From positions 1-64,000 of the forward strand of contig JACRCZ010000017.1 in assembly GCA_016218765.1 (NCBI GenBank): a DNA stretch of 64,000 nucleotides, given 5' to 3'. Shown piece after piece: positions 8,121 to 17,874 of this stretch. Origin of the DNA: Deltaproteobacteria bacterium (GTDB lineage Bacteria; Myxococcota_A; Polyangia; DRWM01; JAAZOP01). A program made the position numbers and the translations under genes. The number at the start of each line of letters is the position of its first letter. The stretch's first letter is position 1. Under the pieces are notes generated by a model. The model ran no database searches. It was not told where the DNA came from and saw only the letters and a program-made list of their open reading frames with translations.

Positions 8121-9317
8121 TCATGCCGGACACGGCACGTCGCTCTCCAGGCAGATCACCCGCGTCGCATCCCCCGCATCGGGACAGCACGTGCCCGCGC
8201 AGTCCGGGCAAGGGCACGATCCGCACGCGCGCCCCGGAACGTACGGCACGCACGCCGCCCCCGCGCACACCTCGTCGGTCATGCACCGCCGCCCGCACCC
8301 CCCGCAGTTGAGCGGATCGCCGGCCATCGCCGCCGCGGCCACGCACCCGCCGCTGCAGGCCGTCGTGCCCGCCGGACACGACGCCACGCACGCCCCCGCG
8401 CTGCAGTACGTGGGCGAGCCGCCGACGTCCTCGCACGCCGCGTCACACCCGCCGCAGCGGTCCCGGGTCGCCGCAAGGTCGAAGCACGACCCCCCGCAAC
8501 GCGTCAGCCCCGACCGGCAGACGCACACCCCGCCCGAACACGTCTCGCGGTCCCCGCAGCGATGACCGCACGTGCCGCAGTTCGCAGGGTCCGACAGCAG
8601 GTCGCGGCACCGCCCGCCCGTCCCGCACACGGACAGTCCCGCCCCGCACTCGCACGCACTCCCCGCGCACGCCCCGAAGATCGGGTCGCACGCGTTCCCG
8701 CAGGCACCGCAGTGCAGGTCGTCCGTCGCCAGATCGGCACACGCCACCACGCAGTTCGCTTCCCCCGCCGGACAGCGACACACCCCCACCGCACACTCGA
8801 TCCCCGGCGGACACGACTGCGCGCACCCGCCGCAGTTCGCCGGGTCCGTCGACGCGTCCACGCACAACGGGGCGCACAGGATCTCCCCGGCCGCGCACCC
8901 GCACACGCCGTCCACGCACGACTCGCTCGCCGCACACCCGTTCCCGCACCGCCCGCAGTTCAGCGGGTCGCCCCGTACGTCGGTGCAGACGCCGCCGCAC
9001 AGCTGCAACCCGCCGCCCGTGCACCCCCCATCCTCCACGCCGCCGTCCACCTCCCCCGCCGCCTCGTCGCCGCCGCCACCCTCCGCGTCGCCCTCTCCAG
9101 GCGCCTCGACATCCCCGTCCCCGTCCCCGCGGTCCGGTACGACCTCCCCCGCGTCCTCGCCCGAATCCCCTTCCACCTCCGCACCCCGGTCCCCGTCGCG
9201 CGCCTCCACCACCCCGTCCCCGCCGCCCCCGTCCTCGGCGTTCTCCGCCAGCGGCGGCGGATCCAGGATCAAGCTGCACCCCGCAAGCAGCGTCGTCGCC
9301 AGGACCGCCCTCACCAC
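8121..9317 (-). CDS. Cys-repeat lipoprotein (myxobacterial type)
   Basis: This predicted outer-membrane or surface lipoprotein has 398 residues. The signal peptide ends in the lipobox LLAGC (residues 10-14). An Asp/Glu/Gly-rich linker covers about residues 20-95. Then come about eight repeats of the pattern C-G-G-x-C-x-D-x-x-x-D-P-x-N-C-G-x-C-G-x-x-C. This repeat is very common in myxobacterial secreted proteins and probably forms small disulfide-bonded modules; ligand unknown. Translation starts at GTG 9317, overlapping the stop of the upstream PEGA gene by 7 bases. Confidence 0.75.
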   Translation of the reverse strand: MVRAVLATTLLAGCSLILDPPPLAENAEDGGGGDGVVEARDGDRGAEVEGDSGEDAGEVVPDRGDGDGDVEAPGEGDAEGGGGDEAAGEVDGGVEDGGCTGGGLQLCGGVCTDVRGDPLNCGRCGNGCAASESCVDGVCGCAAGEILCAPLCVDASTDPANCGGCAQSCPPGIECAVGVCRCPAGEANCVVACADLATDDLHCGACGNACDPIFGACAGSACECGAGLSVCGTGGRCRDLLSDPANCGTCGHRCGDRETCSGGVCVCRSGLTRCGGSCFDLAATRDRCGGCDAACEDVGGSPTYCSAGACVASCPAGTTACSGGCVAAAAMAGDPLNCGGCGRRCMTDEVCAGAACVPYVPGRACGSCPCPDCAGTCCPDAGDATRVICLESDVPCPA

Positions 9318-10360
9318 GTCAACACCAGCCGCCCCGGAAGCAGCGACACCGCCGCACCGCCCTCGCCCGGCCCGGACTCCTCCCCGCCGTCGCTCGCCAG
9401 GTACACGATCAACGCCCCGAGCGCCCCGGCGGCCGCCACGCCGATCAGCACGTCGGTCGCCAGGCCCAGCTCAACGACCGTCCCGCGCAGCTCGGCGTCA
9501 CGAGCGCCGCCCGCGACGTATTCGTCGCGGTACGACAGGCCCAGGCCCCCCGTCACGGCCGCCGCAATCGCCGACATCGCACCCACGCCCACCATCGTCC
9601 AGAACCAGGGACTCTCGAGCACGCCGCGGGCGCCGCCCTCCGGTTCCGACGGCCCGCGCGGGACCTCCGCGAGTGCTCCCGGAGGCGTCGCGATCGGCGC
9701 TGCCGCCGGAACCGCGGCGTCCGGAGCCGCCACCACCGCCGGAACCGCGAACCCCAACGTCACCGTGACCCGTTCGCCGCCCCCCGCCGTGACCGTCGCC
9801 TGGACGTCGTCGAACCCCTCCTGGCGCGCCGTCACCACGTGCGTGCCCGGCGCGACGACCGGCACCTCGACGACCGGCGACTCGCCGACGTCCACCTCGT
9901 CCAGCGCCACCCGCGCGCCGGGCTGATCGATTTCCACCCGCAACGAGAACGTCGTCTGGCGGATCTCCCCGAGAATGCGCTCCGCCTCGGCTCGGATGTC
10001 CGCCGGAGCCTCAGCTCCCGCCACACGCAGGTACTCCTCGAGCACCGCGCGGGCACGGGCCAAGTCGCCCAGCTCCCAATGACACATGCCGATGTCGTAC
10101 AGGACGATGGGCCGTGCCTCGAGCCGGTACGAGGCCTCGAACGCCGCAAGCGCCTCGGCGTAGGCTCGCTCCTGCAGCGCCCGCACGCCGTCCTCGAACC
10201 GCGCTCTCGCCTCCGCCGCCGTGGTCTCCGCGGCCACCGCCGCATCGGTCTCCGATTGTGCGCGGCCGACCTGCGGTGCAGCGAGCAGCAGCGCCGCCAG
10301 CGCCGCCAGGACCCCCCACCACTCGGCTCCCGATCTGATCCCTCCCCGACCGAACGCCAA
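9311..10360 (-). CDS. TPR and PEGA-domain envelope protein
   Basis: This 349-residue protein has an N-terminal signal or anchor (LAALAALLLAAPQVGRAQ), TPR-like helices (about 45-130, with ALAAFEASYRL and CHWELGDLARA), a PEGA-type beta domain (about 145-205, LRVEIDQPGARVALDEVDVGE), a Pro/Ala linker and one or two C-terminal membrane segments (about 255-275 and 300-325). The start appears to be TTG at 10360; no ATG or GTG is suitably placed. It sits 18 bases downstream of a kinase that also ends in a PEGA-like domain. This suggests the two act together in envelope signalling or scaffolding. Confidence 0.75.
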   Translation of the reverse strand: MAFGRGGIRSGAEWWGVLAALAALLLAAPQVGRAQSETDAAVAAETTAAEARARFEDGVRALQERAYAEALAAFEASYRLEARPIVLYDIGMCHWELGDLARARAVLEEYLRVAGAEAPADIRAEAERILGEIRQTTFSLRVEIDQPGARVALDEVDVGESPVVEVPVVAPGTHVVTARQEGFDDVQATVTAGGGERVTVTLGFAVPAVVAAPDAAVPAAAPIATPPGALAEVPRGPSEPEGGARGVLESPWFWTMVGVGAMSAIAAAVTGGLGLSYRDEYVAGGARDAELRGTVVELGLATDVLIGVAAAGALGALIVYLASDGGEESGPGEGGAAVSLLPGRLVLTW

Positions 10361-10378
10361 CGAATCCGTGTCGTTCTC

Positions 10379-12112
<1,734 letters not shown>

Positions 12113-12180
12113 GAGCTACACCTCTCAGGAGGGAAGGCGGGGAGGACTTTGCCGTCACCCCACGGCAACCCCCCAGAGCG

Positions 12181-12208
12181 ATGGTACGCGCCTGGGTGTG
12201 AGGGTCAA
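12181..12208 (-). promoter_or_regulatory. predicted sigma-70-type promoter for the Ser/Thr kinase operon
   Basis: Read on the minus strand, TTGACC (complement of 12203-12208) is followed after 16 bases by TACCAT (complement of 12181-12186). These match the -35 and -10 consensus at 5/6 and 4/6. Transcription would start near 12174, leaving a leader of about 60 bases before GTG 12112. It was found by eye, with no experimental support. Confidence 0.45.
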
Positions 12209-12288
12209 GCCTTTTCGCCGGTGGGGTCCCGCCCCGCATCCGCCGCCTGCCGGCCGCAAAAAGGCGCAAGCCGGGGCCGATTGCCCCG

Positions 12289-12783
12289 CTATTCCGCCGC
12301 CTTCGCCCTCAGCTCCCGCCGGGCCGCCTCGAACGCGGGCCGGTACCGCTCCAGCCGCTCCAGCTCCGTCGCCGTCTCCACGGTCACGATGCTCTTGGCC
12401 GAGACGTACACCGCCAGCCCGTAGTGATACGGCGTGTCCGACTGCGCGAACTCGAGCTGCAGGAGCTTGCCCGCCACCCCGTCGGCGCTCGTCACGTCGG
12501 ACTTCCCCGCCAGCCGGTAGCCCTTCGCCTCCACCAGCTCCCGCTCGAAAACCTCGCTCCAGAACGCGAGGCTGCCCTCCTCCTCGTTCGCACGGTGACG
12601 CACGGCGATGGCCGAGCCGTCCGGAGAGACGGCGCGCCAGGCGAAGGCGTCCGGACCGGAGATCTTGACGAAGCCGTCCGGCGTCCGCGTCCACTCCGCC
12701 TCGTGCCGCGGACAGCCCGCCGCCACGAATGCCAGCGCGACCACCCCCCCCGCCGCGCACACCACCGATGCCAGGCGCTTCAT
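12289..12783 (-). CDS. small lipoprotein of unknown function
   Basis: This 164-residue lipoprotein has signal peptide MKRLASVVCAAGG...FVAAGC, lipobox AAGC at about residues 21-24. The mature part is a compact alpha/beta domain with many charged residues (WTRTPDGFVKISGPDAFAW, then an Arg/Glu-rich C-terminus). The pattern recalls DcrB/PsbP-like lipoproteins that follow Lys/Arg-rich signals, but I do not recognise it firmly. It is followed after about 95 bases by the kinase promoter and preceded by a DUF4349-like gene on the same strand. Confidence 0.7.
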   Translation of the reverse strand: MKRLASVVCAAGGVVALAFVAAGCPRHEAEWTRTPDGFVKISGPDAFAWRAVSPDGSAIAVRHRANEEEGSLAFWSEVFERELVEAKGYRLAGKSDVTSADGVAGKLLQLEFAQSDTPYHYGLAVYVSAKSIVTVETATELERLERYRPAFEAARRELRAKAAE

Positions 12784-12805
12784 TTCCGGCTCCCTCCCCG
12801 CCCCT

Positions 12806-13639
12806 TCACGGCAGCACCGCGTCCAGCCCGTACGACTCCACCCACGGGAACGGCTGCCGCACCCGCGGCAGACGCTCGGTGGGCCGCTCGCGCATCGACA
12901 CGACCAGCGAAACCGAGGACAGCTCCGTCCGCGCGAGCAGGAAACGCAGCCGGCCCTGCTGCGACTCCAGCTCCCCCGTCACCTCGCGCAACGTCCGCTC
13001 GACATCCAGACTGTCGGCCACCGTTTCGGCCACGGCCAGCAGGCCCTGCACGCGGCGCCGGCTCGTCTCGAGCTGCTCGATTCGCCCTCGCAGCGTCGCC
13101 AGCTCCATCGTCACGTCCTCGCTCGTCACGTCCTCGCGCACCACCTCGCCGATCTCGCGCAGCGCCGCCAGCGCCGCATCGAGCCTGTCCGCGGGGACGC
13201 GCAGCTCGGCGCTTCCCGTCTCGCTCTCCTGGACGTAGCCGCCCAGCGCCCCGACCGCCCGGATCGCCGCCGCCATCGTCGCCTCGGGCTCGAAGCTGCG
13301 GATCCCCACCGCGGCCTCGCGCACCACGGCCCGCCCCGCGGCCCGCGCCGGCGCGGCATCCGCCGCCGCGACGGGCTCCACCGCCACCGCCGGCGTCTCG
13401 GGCTCCGATCCGTCGCCCCCGCCGGATCCCGCGGCCACCGCCGGCGCCTCCGACTGGGATCCGTCGCCCGCGTCGGACCCCGCGCCGGTCTCCGCCACGG
13501 CCGTCTCCACCGCCCCGGCGTCCTCGGACGCGGGCGGCGCGGACGCCGTGCCGCCCTCCTGCGCCCCGACCGCCGGCACCGCGAGAACCACCGCCGCCGC
13601 CAGCGCCAGGCGAACGCCCGTCTTGTGGTCCGCGGACAT
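12806..13639 (-). CDS. DUF4349-like exported protein
   Basis: This 277-residue protein has a signal peptide (LALAAAVVLAVPAVGAQ) and a long Asp/Ala/Pro linker (about 28-100). Its domain has the DUF4349 hallmarks: a paired strand motif (AVVREAAVGIRSFEPE), LGGYVQESETGSAELRVPADRLDAALAAL, a long coiled helix (VTMELATLRGRIEQLETSR...) and the closing arginine-rich strand. Most DUF4349 proteins have a membrane helix at the end; here the C-terminus ends YGLDAVLP without a long hydrophobic stretch. Its neighbour upstream is a paralogue sharing the ending 'YGL...VL'. ATG 13639 follows GGAGCAG. Function unknown; probably envelope-associated. Confidence 0.72.
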   Translation of the reverse strand: MSADHKTGVRLALAAAVVLAVPAVGAQEGGTASAPPASEDAGAVETAVAETGAGSDAGDGSQSEAPAVAAGSGGGDGSEPETPAVAVEPVAAADAAPARAAGRAVVREAAVGIRSFEPEATMAAAIRAVGALGGYVQESETGSAELRVPADRLDAALAALREIGEVVREDVTSEDVTMELATLRGRIEQLETSRRRVQGLLAVAETVADSLDVERTLREVTGELESQQGRLRFLLARTELSSVSLVVSMRERPTERLPRVRQPFPWVESYGLDAVLP

Positions 13640-13651
13640 CGTCTGCTCCTC

Positions 13652-14365
13652 CTACTGCCCTGCCAGGACCCGCTGCAGGCCGTAGCTCCGGACCCAGGCA
13701 AACGGCTGCGCCGCCCGGTTCCGCACCGCCGTCTCCACGTGCAACGCCTCGACGTCCACCGTCAGCGTCGCGAAGGCCGCCTCGTCCGCCAGCACCCGGC
13801 GCTCCTCTTCCAGCTCGCGCAGCTCCAGCTCGATCCGCCGCAGCTCCTTCTCGATCGCGAGCCGCTCGTCCATGTCCGTCGCCTGGGCCAGGAGCGCCGC
13901 GAAGCGTTCCCGCAGCGCCCGCAGGTTGTCGATCCGCGCCTCGATGTTCCGGTACTGCTCCGTCACGTCCCACGAGGACTCCCGGAAATCCCGCACCTCC
14001 CCCAGGCCCTTCAGGGCCGCCACCGCCTCCTGGTACCGCGCCGCGGGAATCCGCAGCACCCGCCGCACGAGCGTGCTCGACTCCACGAAGCCGCCGAGCC
14101 GCTCCGTCACCCCGTCGACCGCCGCCAGCGCCTCCTGCACCGCGTGCACGGCCAGACGCAGCCACGCGTGGTACACGATCATCCGCTCCACGGCCGCCGC
14201 CGGCCCCTCCTGCCCCCCGCCCGACGACGCCGCGCCCCTCGAAGAAGACCCCGCCCACCGCCCCCCTTCCCCCTCCGCCTCGCTCCCCGGAAACCCGCTC
14301 GGCGGAGGCGTAGGCTGCGACGGCGCCGCAGGCTCCGACGGTGTCGCCGCCGGCTCCGTCGCCAT
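13652..14365 (-). CDS. DUF4349-like lipoprotein, N-terminus probably lost to a frameshift
   Basis: The open frame gives 237 residues from ATG 14365. It contains a DUF4349-like core (LRLAVHAVQEALAAVDGVTERLGGFVESS, RIPAARYQEAVAALKGLG, coiled coil IRRIELELRELEEER-type segment) and the ending YGLQRVLAGQ shared with its downstream neighbour. The start looks wrong: upstream codons in this frame read sensibly back to a Cys, with no start codon. Meanwhile ATG 14511 in the next frame gives a lipoprotein signal (MGIAVGLALVASAG). Adding one C in the C5 run 14469-14473 would join them to ...SAGGGCKK. The true gene probably spans 13652-14511. A promoter at 14565-14594 fits that start. Confidence 0.72.
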   Translation of the reverse strand: MATEPAATPSEPAAPSQPTPPPSGFPGSEAEGEGGRWAGSSSRGAASSGGGQEGPAAAVERMIVYHAWLRLAVHAVQEALAAVDGVTERLGGFVESSTLVRRVLRIPAARYQEAVAALKGLGEVRDFRESSWDVTEQYRNIEARIDNLRALRERFAALLAQATDMDERLAIEKELRRIELELRELEEERRVLADEAAFATLTVDVEALHVETAVRNRAAQPFAWVRSYGLQRVLAGQ

Positions 14366-14564
14366 CGATTCGCTCTCGTCGACGATCGAACCGCGCCGCT
14401 CTTCCGCTCGAAACGCGGGGTCCGACCCACCCGCGGACGCCTTCGACTTCGAGAACTTCTTGCACCCACCCCCGCCGACGCGACCAGCGCCAGCCCCACG
14501 GCGATCCCCATCGCGACCGTCCTACCCACCTCGGCTCCTCCGCGTCCCTGCACCGGACGCTCCG

Positions 14565-14594
14565 ATGATCGAGCCCCCCCGCCCGCCGTGTCAA
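14565..14594 (-). promoter_or_regulatory. predicted sigma-70-type promoter for the DUF4349 pair
   Basis: Minus strand: perfect -35 TTGACA (complement of 14589-14594), 18-base spacer, -10 GATCAT (complement of 14565-14570, 4/6). Transcription would start about 14558, roughly 45 bases before ATG 14511. This supports that upstream start. Confidence 0.45.
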
Positions 14595-14749
14595 GTGCAT
14601 CTCCCTGCGGGGGCCCCTGACGGATGGAACCCGACCTTGATCCGTGCACGAAGCCCGTCCCGAGCCTGCCGAGGGGCACGAGGTCCGAAACCCGTTCCCC
14701 GGTGCCCGAGCACGAGCCCCAAGACGGTCTTCGCCCTGCGGGCCTCGGA

Positions 14750-15457
14750 TCAGTCGACCCCGCGGACCTGCTGCGCTTCCGCCCATGCCGCAAGGTCGGA
14801 GACGAGCACACCGAACCCGTCGGGACAGGCCGAGACAACCACGTCGAGGTCCACCTCCCGGGCCCGCCGAAGATAGTCGCGGCCCGGGTCTAGCGAGTAC
14901 CCCGCCTCATGCCAGCGGCGCTTCGCTTCCCGTTCGTCGACCCCGTCGGACTCCGGGATCGGCACCAGCCACCCCTCGAGGCTCGGCATTGCTGCCGCCA
15001 CGACGATCGGGATTCCGGCGAGTCCCGCACCGACCGCGGCCCGAAGCCCGGAACGCGTCGCCTCCGCGCAGCCGGGCTTGCGGCAGTCCTTCGTCACGAC
15101 CACGAGATCGACGCGATTGCGGCCAACGCAGGCGTCGAGCCAGCGCGGACGGGGCCACGGCGAGCCGCCGGGCATTCCTCCTCCGGTCCGCAGCACGGCG
15201 CCACGCGGCACTCCGGCCAGATCGAACAGCAGACCCGGGTTGCCGGACCTCCTGCCCCCGCGAATCCGCGGTGGCCAGACGATGACCGGGTGCAGAGCCA
15301 GCTTCTCGGACAGGATGCGCCCGACGAGGATGTGCAGCGCTCCACACTCGTCACCCGCTATCGGATCGCCAGGCGTTCCGGGCCGACGGAAACTCTCGCC
15401 TTCCTCGGCGTCGCCCTCACCGAGAGCCAGCAGCAGGACGGTTCTTGGGGATGCCAC
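14750..15457 (-). CDS. possible TOPRIM/DUF4276-like partner of AAA ATPase
   Basis: This 235-residue cytoplasmic protein starts at GTG 15457, 41 bases inside the end of the AAA ATPase gene, so the two are co-translated. The N-terminus is VLLLALGEGDAEEGE, a strand followed by Glu/Asp as in TOPRIM-type folds. There is then GALHILVGRIL and later RVDLVVVTKDC, a second strand-acid motif. Size, gene order and overlap match the small DUF4276/RloB-like proteins that accompany AAA ATPases in defence operons. The sequence match itself is only suggestive. What is certain is a real, coupled gene with codon use like its neighbours. Confidence 0.6.
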   Translation of the reverse strand: MASPRTVLLLALGEGDAEEGESFRRPGTPGDPIAGDECGALHILVGRILSEKLALHPVIVWPPRIRGGRRSGNPGLLFDLAGVPRGAVLRTGGGMPGGSPWPRPRWLDACVGRNRVDLVVVTKDCRKPGCAEATRSGLRAAVGAGLAGIPIVVAAAMPSLEGWLVPIPESDGVDEREAKRRWHEAGYSLDPGRDYLRRAREVDLDVVVSACPDGFGVLVSDLAAWAEAQQVRGVD

Positions 15458-16604
15458 CCAGAGCCCCCGAGTACCACAACTCCCCCAGCGCCCCTTGGTA
15501 GTTCTTCAACGCATCGGCCAATCCGGCCTGGTCCACGACGGCGGAGACCTTTACGACTCCCTCGGCGTCGCGCTCGCAAACTCGAACCTCCTCCGGCTTG
15601 CAGAGGTTCACGAAGTCGACCGAGTGAGTGGCGACGACGACCTGGACCCCGGCACGGGTCGTCGCCGGACCGGCCTCGGCGGCGAGCTCGCCGCGGGCAG
15701 CCTGTCCGAGCAACTCGTATGCCTCCCCGAGCAGGTACGGGTGCAGCGAGTTCTCCGGCTCTTCGAAACACAGAATTCGATCCGGCTCCGAGCGCATCGT
15801 GACCCACAACAACGCCAGCGCCAGAAGCATGCCCGACGAGACGTGCTCCGCCGCGAACGGATGCCGCGATCCCCGCTCGCGGAACGTTAGGTTCACGACG
15901 GTGTGACCTTGGGCGTCGACGCCTGGCTCGGGGAGGATTTCGTCGACCCACGGAAAAAGCTTCCGGAACCTTTGTTCGACCGCGACGAACTGCCGTCGGT
16001 CCGAAGTCAGGAGAAGCAGGAGCGCCGACGGAAGGCCGAATCCATCCGGATCCACCGTGGCGGTCGGCGAGCACGACTCGGCAATGCGGCGAGGCAGAAA
16101 CCGCGCGATGCGAACGGGACCGATCGCCTGGTGAACAGCGAGGGCGTCATCGAGCCAGGCTGGACGCTGCGCTGGGCTGCGCCACTCGGCTGCTCCGAAC
16201 GGCGCCGATTCCCCCGCTTGTCCGCCTCGAGGACGCAGGATCTCGCCGTCGAACAAGCCACCCTTGCCGCGGATGGACTCGGCATGAACGTCGCCAAGAT
16301 GGAGCTCGATTCCCCACGTCAGCCGGATGGCAGCCCCGGACGCCTTGCCGTCGGACGAAAGCTCCGCGGAGAACGAGACGTGGCGATCCTCTCCGCGGTA
16401 TGTGACCTCCCCCGTTCGCGAAGAGGCGAACCGCGTCTTCTTCAACTGTCGTGACGCCACGCTCCACAACCCATCGATCGCTTCGATGATCGTGGTCTTC
16501 CCGGAACCGTTCGGCCCGAGGAGCACCGTCGGTCCCTCCAGATTGAACCCGATGGAGGTCCCGACGAGCCCCTTGTAGCCATCGACGGTCAGCGAGCGGA
16601 TCAT
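15417..16604 (-). CDS. AAA (OLD/RecF-like) ATPase, candidate defence sensor
   Basis: This 395-residue ATPase is of the SMC/ABC-like AAA_15/AAA_21 type. Its N-terminal strand is MIRSLTVDGYKGL; Walker A is LLGPNGSGKTTIIEAIDG at about 32-43; the ABC signature region is HVSSGMLLALALL; Walker B is ILCFEEPENSLHP; the D/H-loop is VVVATHSVDFVN. It lacks a C-terminal TOPRIM nuclease domain, which the small overlapping downstream protein may supply in trans, as AriA/AriB do in PARIS systems. No DNA-repair gene adjoins it. A two-gene anti-phage or toxin-type operon is the best reading, inferred from architecture. Confidence 0.82.
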   Translation of the reverse strand: MIRSLTVDGYKGLVGTSIGFNLEGPTVLLGPNGSGKTTIIEAIDGLWSVASRQLKKTRFASSRTGEVTYRGEDRHVSFSAELSSDGKASGAAIRLTWGIELHLGDVHAESIRGKGGLFDGEILRPRGGQAGESAPFGAAEWRSPAQRPAWLDDALAVHQAIGPVRIARFLPRRIAESCSPTATVDPDGFGLPSALLLLLTSDRRQFVAVEQRFRKLFPWVDEILPEPGVDAQGHTVVNLTFRERGSRHPFAAEHVSSGMLLALALLWVTMRSEPDRILCFEEPENSLHPYLLGEAYELLGQAARGELAAEAGPATTRAGVQVVVATHSVDFVNLCKPEEVRVCERDAEGVVKVSAVVDQAGLADALKNYQGALGELWYSGALGGIPKNRPAAGSR

Positions 16605-16718
16605 GGACGAAGTCTACCGGGCCAAACGGGGGCAGGTCCAGAAGCCGTTCGGAGACGTCCGCCCGCATGCGATGCGCCACGGCCGGGCAGTCGCCCTCGC
16701 ACCGCTCCCTGCCCCACC

Positions 16719-16774
16719 ACCGCTCCACCGCTCTACCGCTCTATCACTCCACCCCACCACCGCTCCACTCCGCC
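16719..16774. repeat. ACCGCTCN octamer repeat
   Basis: Tandem 8-base units ACCGCTCC, ACCGCTCT, ACCGCTCT, ATCACTCC, then a degenerate copy and another ACCGCTCC. They lie in the spacer upstream of the AAA ATPase gene. The same unit occurs near 94, at 42109-42148 and, inverted, at 56705-56760. Confidence 0.8.
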
Positions 16775-16799
16775 GGCGGTGACGACGGGGACAACACGG

Positions 16800-16841
16800 C
16801 TGATGAAGCCGCTTGCCCGTTGCGACGAACGGCTTCGTCAG
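16800..16841 (-). terminator. hairpin at the end of the 16838-17713 gene
   Basis: 12-base arms CTGATGAAGCCG and CGGCTTCGTCAG (11 of 12 pairing) are separated by 18 bases. One arm overlaps the stop codon of the lipoprotein gene. There is no U tract, so it may be an mRNA-stabilising or weak termination structure rather than a classic intrinsic terminator. Confidence 0.35.
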
Positions 16842-17713
16842 TCCGGCGGAGCCGCAGCGTCGCCCCAGGCCGCCTCGACTTCCGCAAACAGGTCCTTCGC
16901 CCGCTCCGACCACTCGTTGGCGACCCCGAGCTGCGAGGCGAAGGTCAGCGCGCCCGGCACCACGACGTCGCTCGCCGGCTCCACCCCCGTCAGGAACGCC
17001 CGCACGATCTGCTCGACCGTACGGTCGCCGACAACCACCACGCCCCGGATACCGGGGGCCAACTCGCCTATCAGGTCGCCAAACGTCAAGCCCGACGGCA
17101 TCTCGAGATCCACCCATTCCTCCGGCAATACGCTGGGCAGCACCGCGAATCGCCTGCACACCTCGAACCACGCCCACGCGATCCGGTAGCGCGCCGCAAC
17201 GCTCCACGTCGGAGCACACGGGAATGACTCCATCACGTCGAGGCTCGCCGCCGTGATCTCCTTCGCGCTGCGCACGAGGTCGTCCTTGTACCTCGCAAGA
17301 TCGTCGCCGAACGTCCGCAGCTGCCGGGCCGCGAACTCCAGGCCCTCCAACGACCGCACCTCGGACTCCACGGTCTCGAAACGCGCCGCCCCTCCTTCCT
17401 CGTCCGACAGACGCTGCGCGTCCGGACACGACAGAGCCGGGAGGAAGGAGCTGACCGACCCGCTCGTACCGCTGAACGAGGCGCCCCCTTCCGCCTCCAT
17501 CTCCACCCCATCCGCACCCACGGGTTCCGACGTCGCCCCAAGGCTCGCCCCGACGTTCGGCGCCGCCATCGCCCCGACGTCCGATGTCCCGCCCGCATCC
17601 TCAGCCGGCGGAACGCTGTGCGCCCCGTCCGGCGGAGGCGGACAGCCGGAGCAAACGACGATGATGACGCACGCCCCGAGGACCCCACCACCCACGACCC
17701 GAAGAACCCCCAT
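16838..17713 (-). CDS. lipoprotein of unknown function
   Basis: This 291-residue lipoprotein has a signal with lipobox VCSGC (about 20-24) followed by PPPP and an Asp/Gly/Ala linker to about residue 95. The mature domain is helical (SLEGLEFAARQLRTFGDDLARYKDDLV..., then VGDRTVEQIVRAFLTGVEP) and contains three cysteines. I recognise no family. ATG 17713 has GGAGG five bases upstream. It is read toward, but separated by the octamer spacer from, the AAA ATPase gene. Confidence 0.65.
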   Translation of the reverse strand: MGVLRVVGGGVLGACVIIVVCSGCPPPPDGAHSVPPAEDAGGTSDVGAMAAPNVGASLGATSEPVGADGVEMEAEGGASFSGTSGSVSSFLPALSCPDAQRLSDEEGGAARFETVESEVRSLEGLEFAARQLRTFGDDLARYKDDLVRSAKEITAASLDVMESFPCAPTWSVAARYRIAWAWFEVCRRFAVLPSVLPEEWVDLEMPSGLTFGDLIGELAPGIRGVVVVGDRTVEQIVRAFLTGVEPASDVVVPGALTFASQLGVANEWSERAKDLFAEVEAAWGDAAAPPD

Positions 17714-17820
17714 GCCTCCAATTCAACACAAACCCCGACGCTCTGTCCATTGCCGACCGCCCATCCGGGCCGGCGCGGGATCCGCCACCACGGTCCCATG
17801 CGTGCATCACCCCCACGTTC

Positions 17821-17829
17821 TGCTATTCT
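17821..17829 (+). promoter_or_regulatory. possible extended -10 promoter element
   Basis: TGC-TATTCT lies about 45 bases before the ATG at 17875. The TG dinucleotide and 4/6 match to TATAAT fit an extended -10. No good -35 is visible. Confidence 0.3.
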
Positions 17830-17874
17830 TCCCCCAGGACGTGTCCAGCACCTGGCACGGGGAGGGAACCGGTC

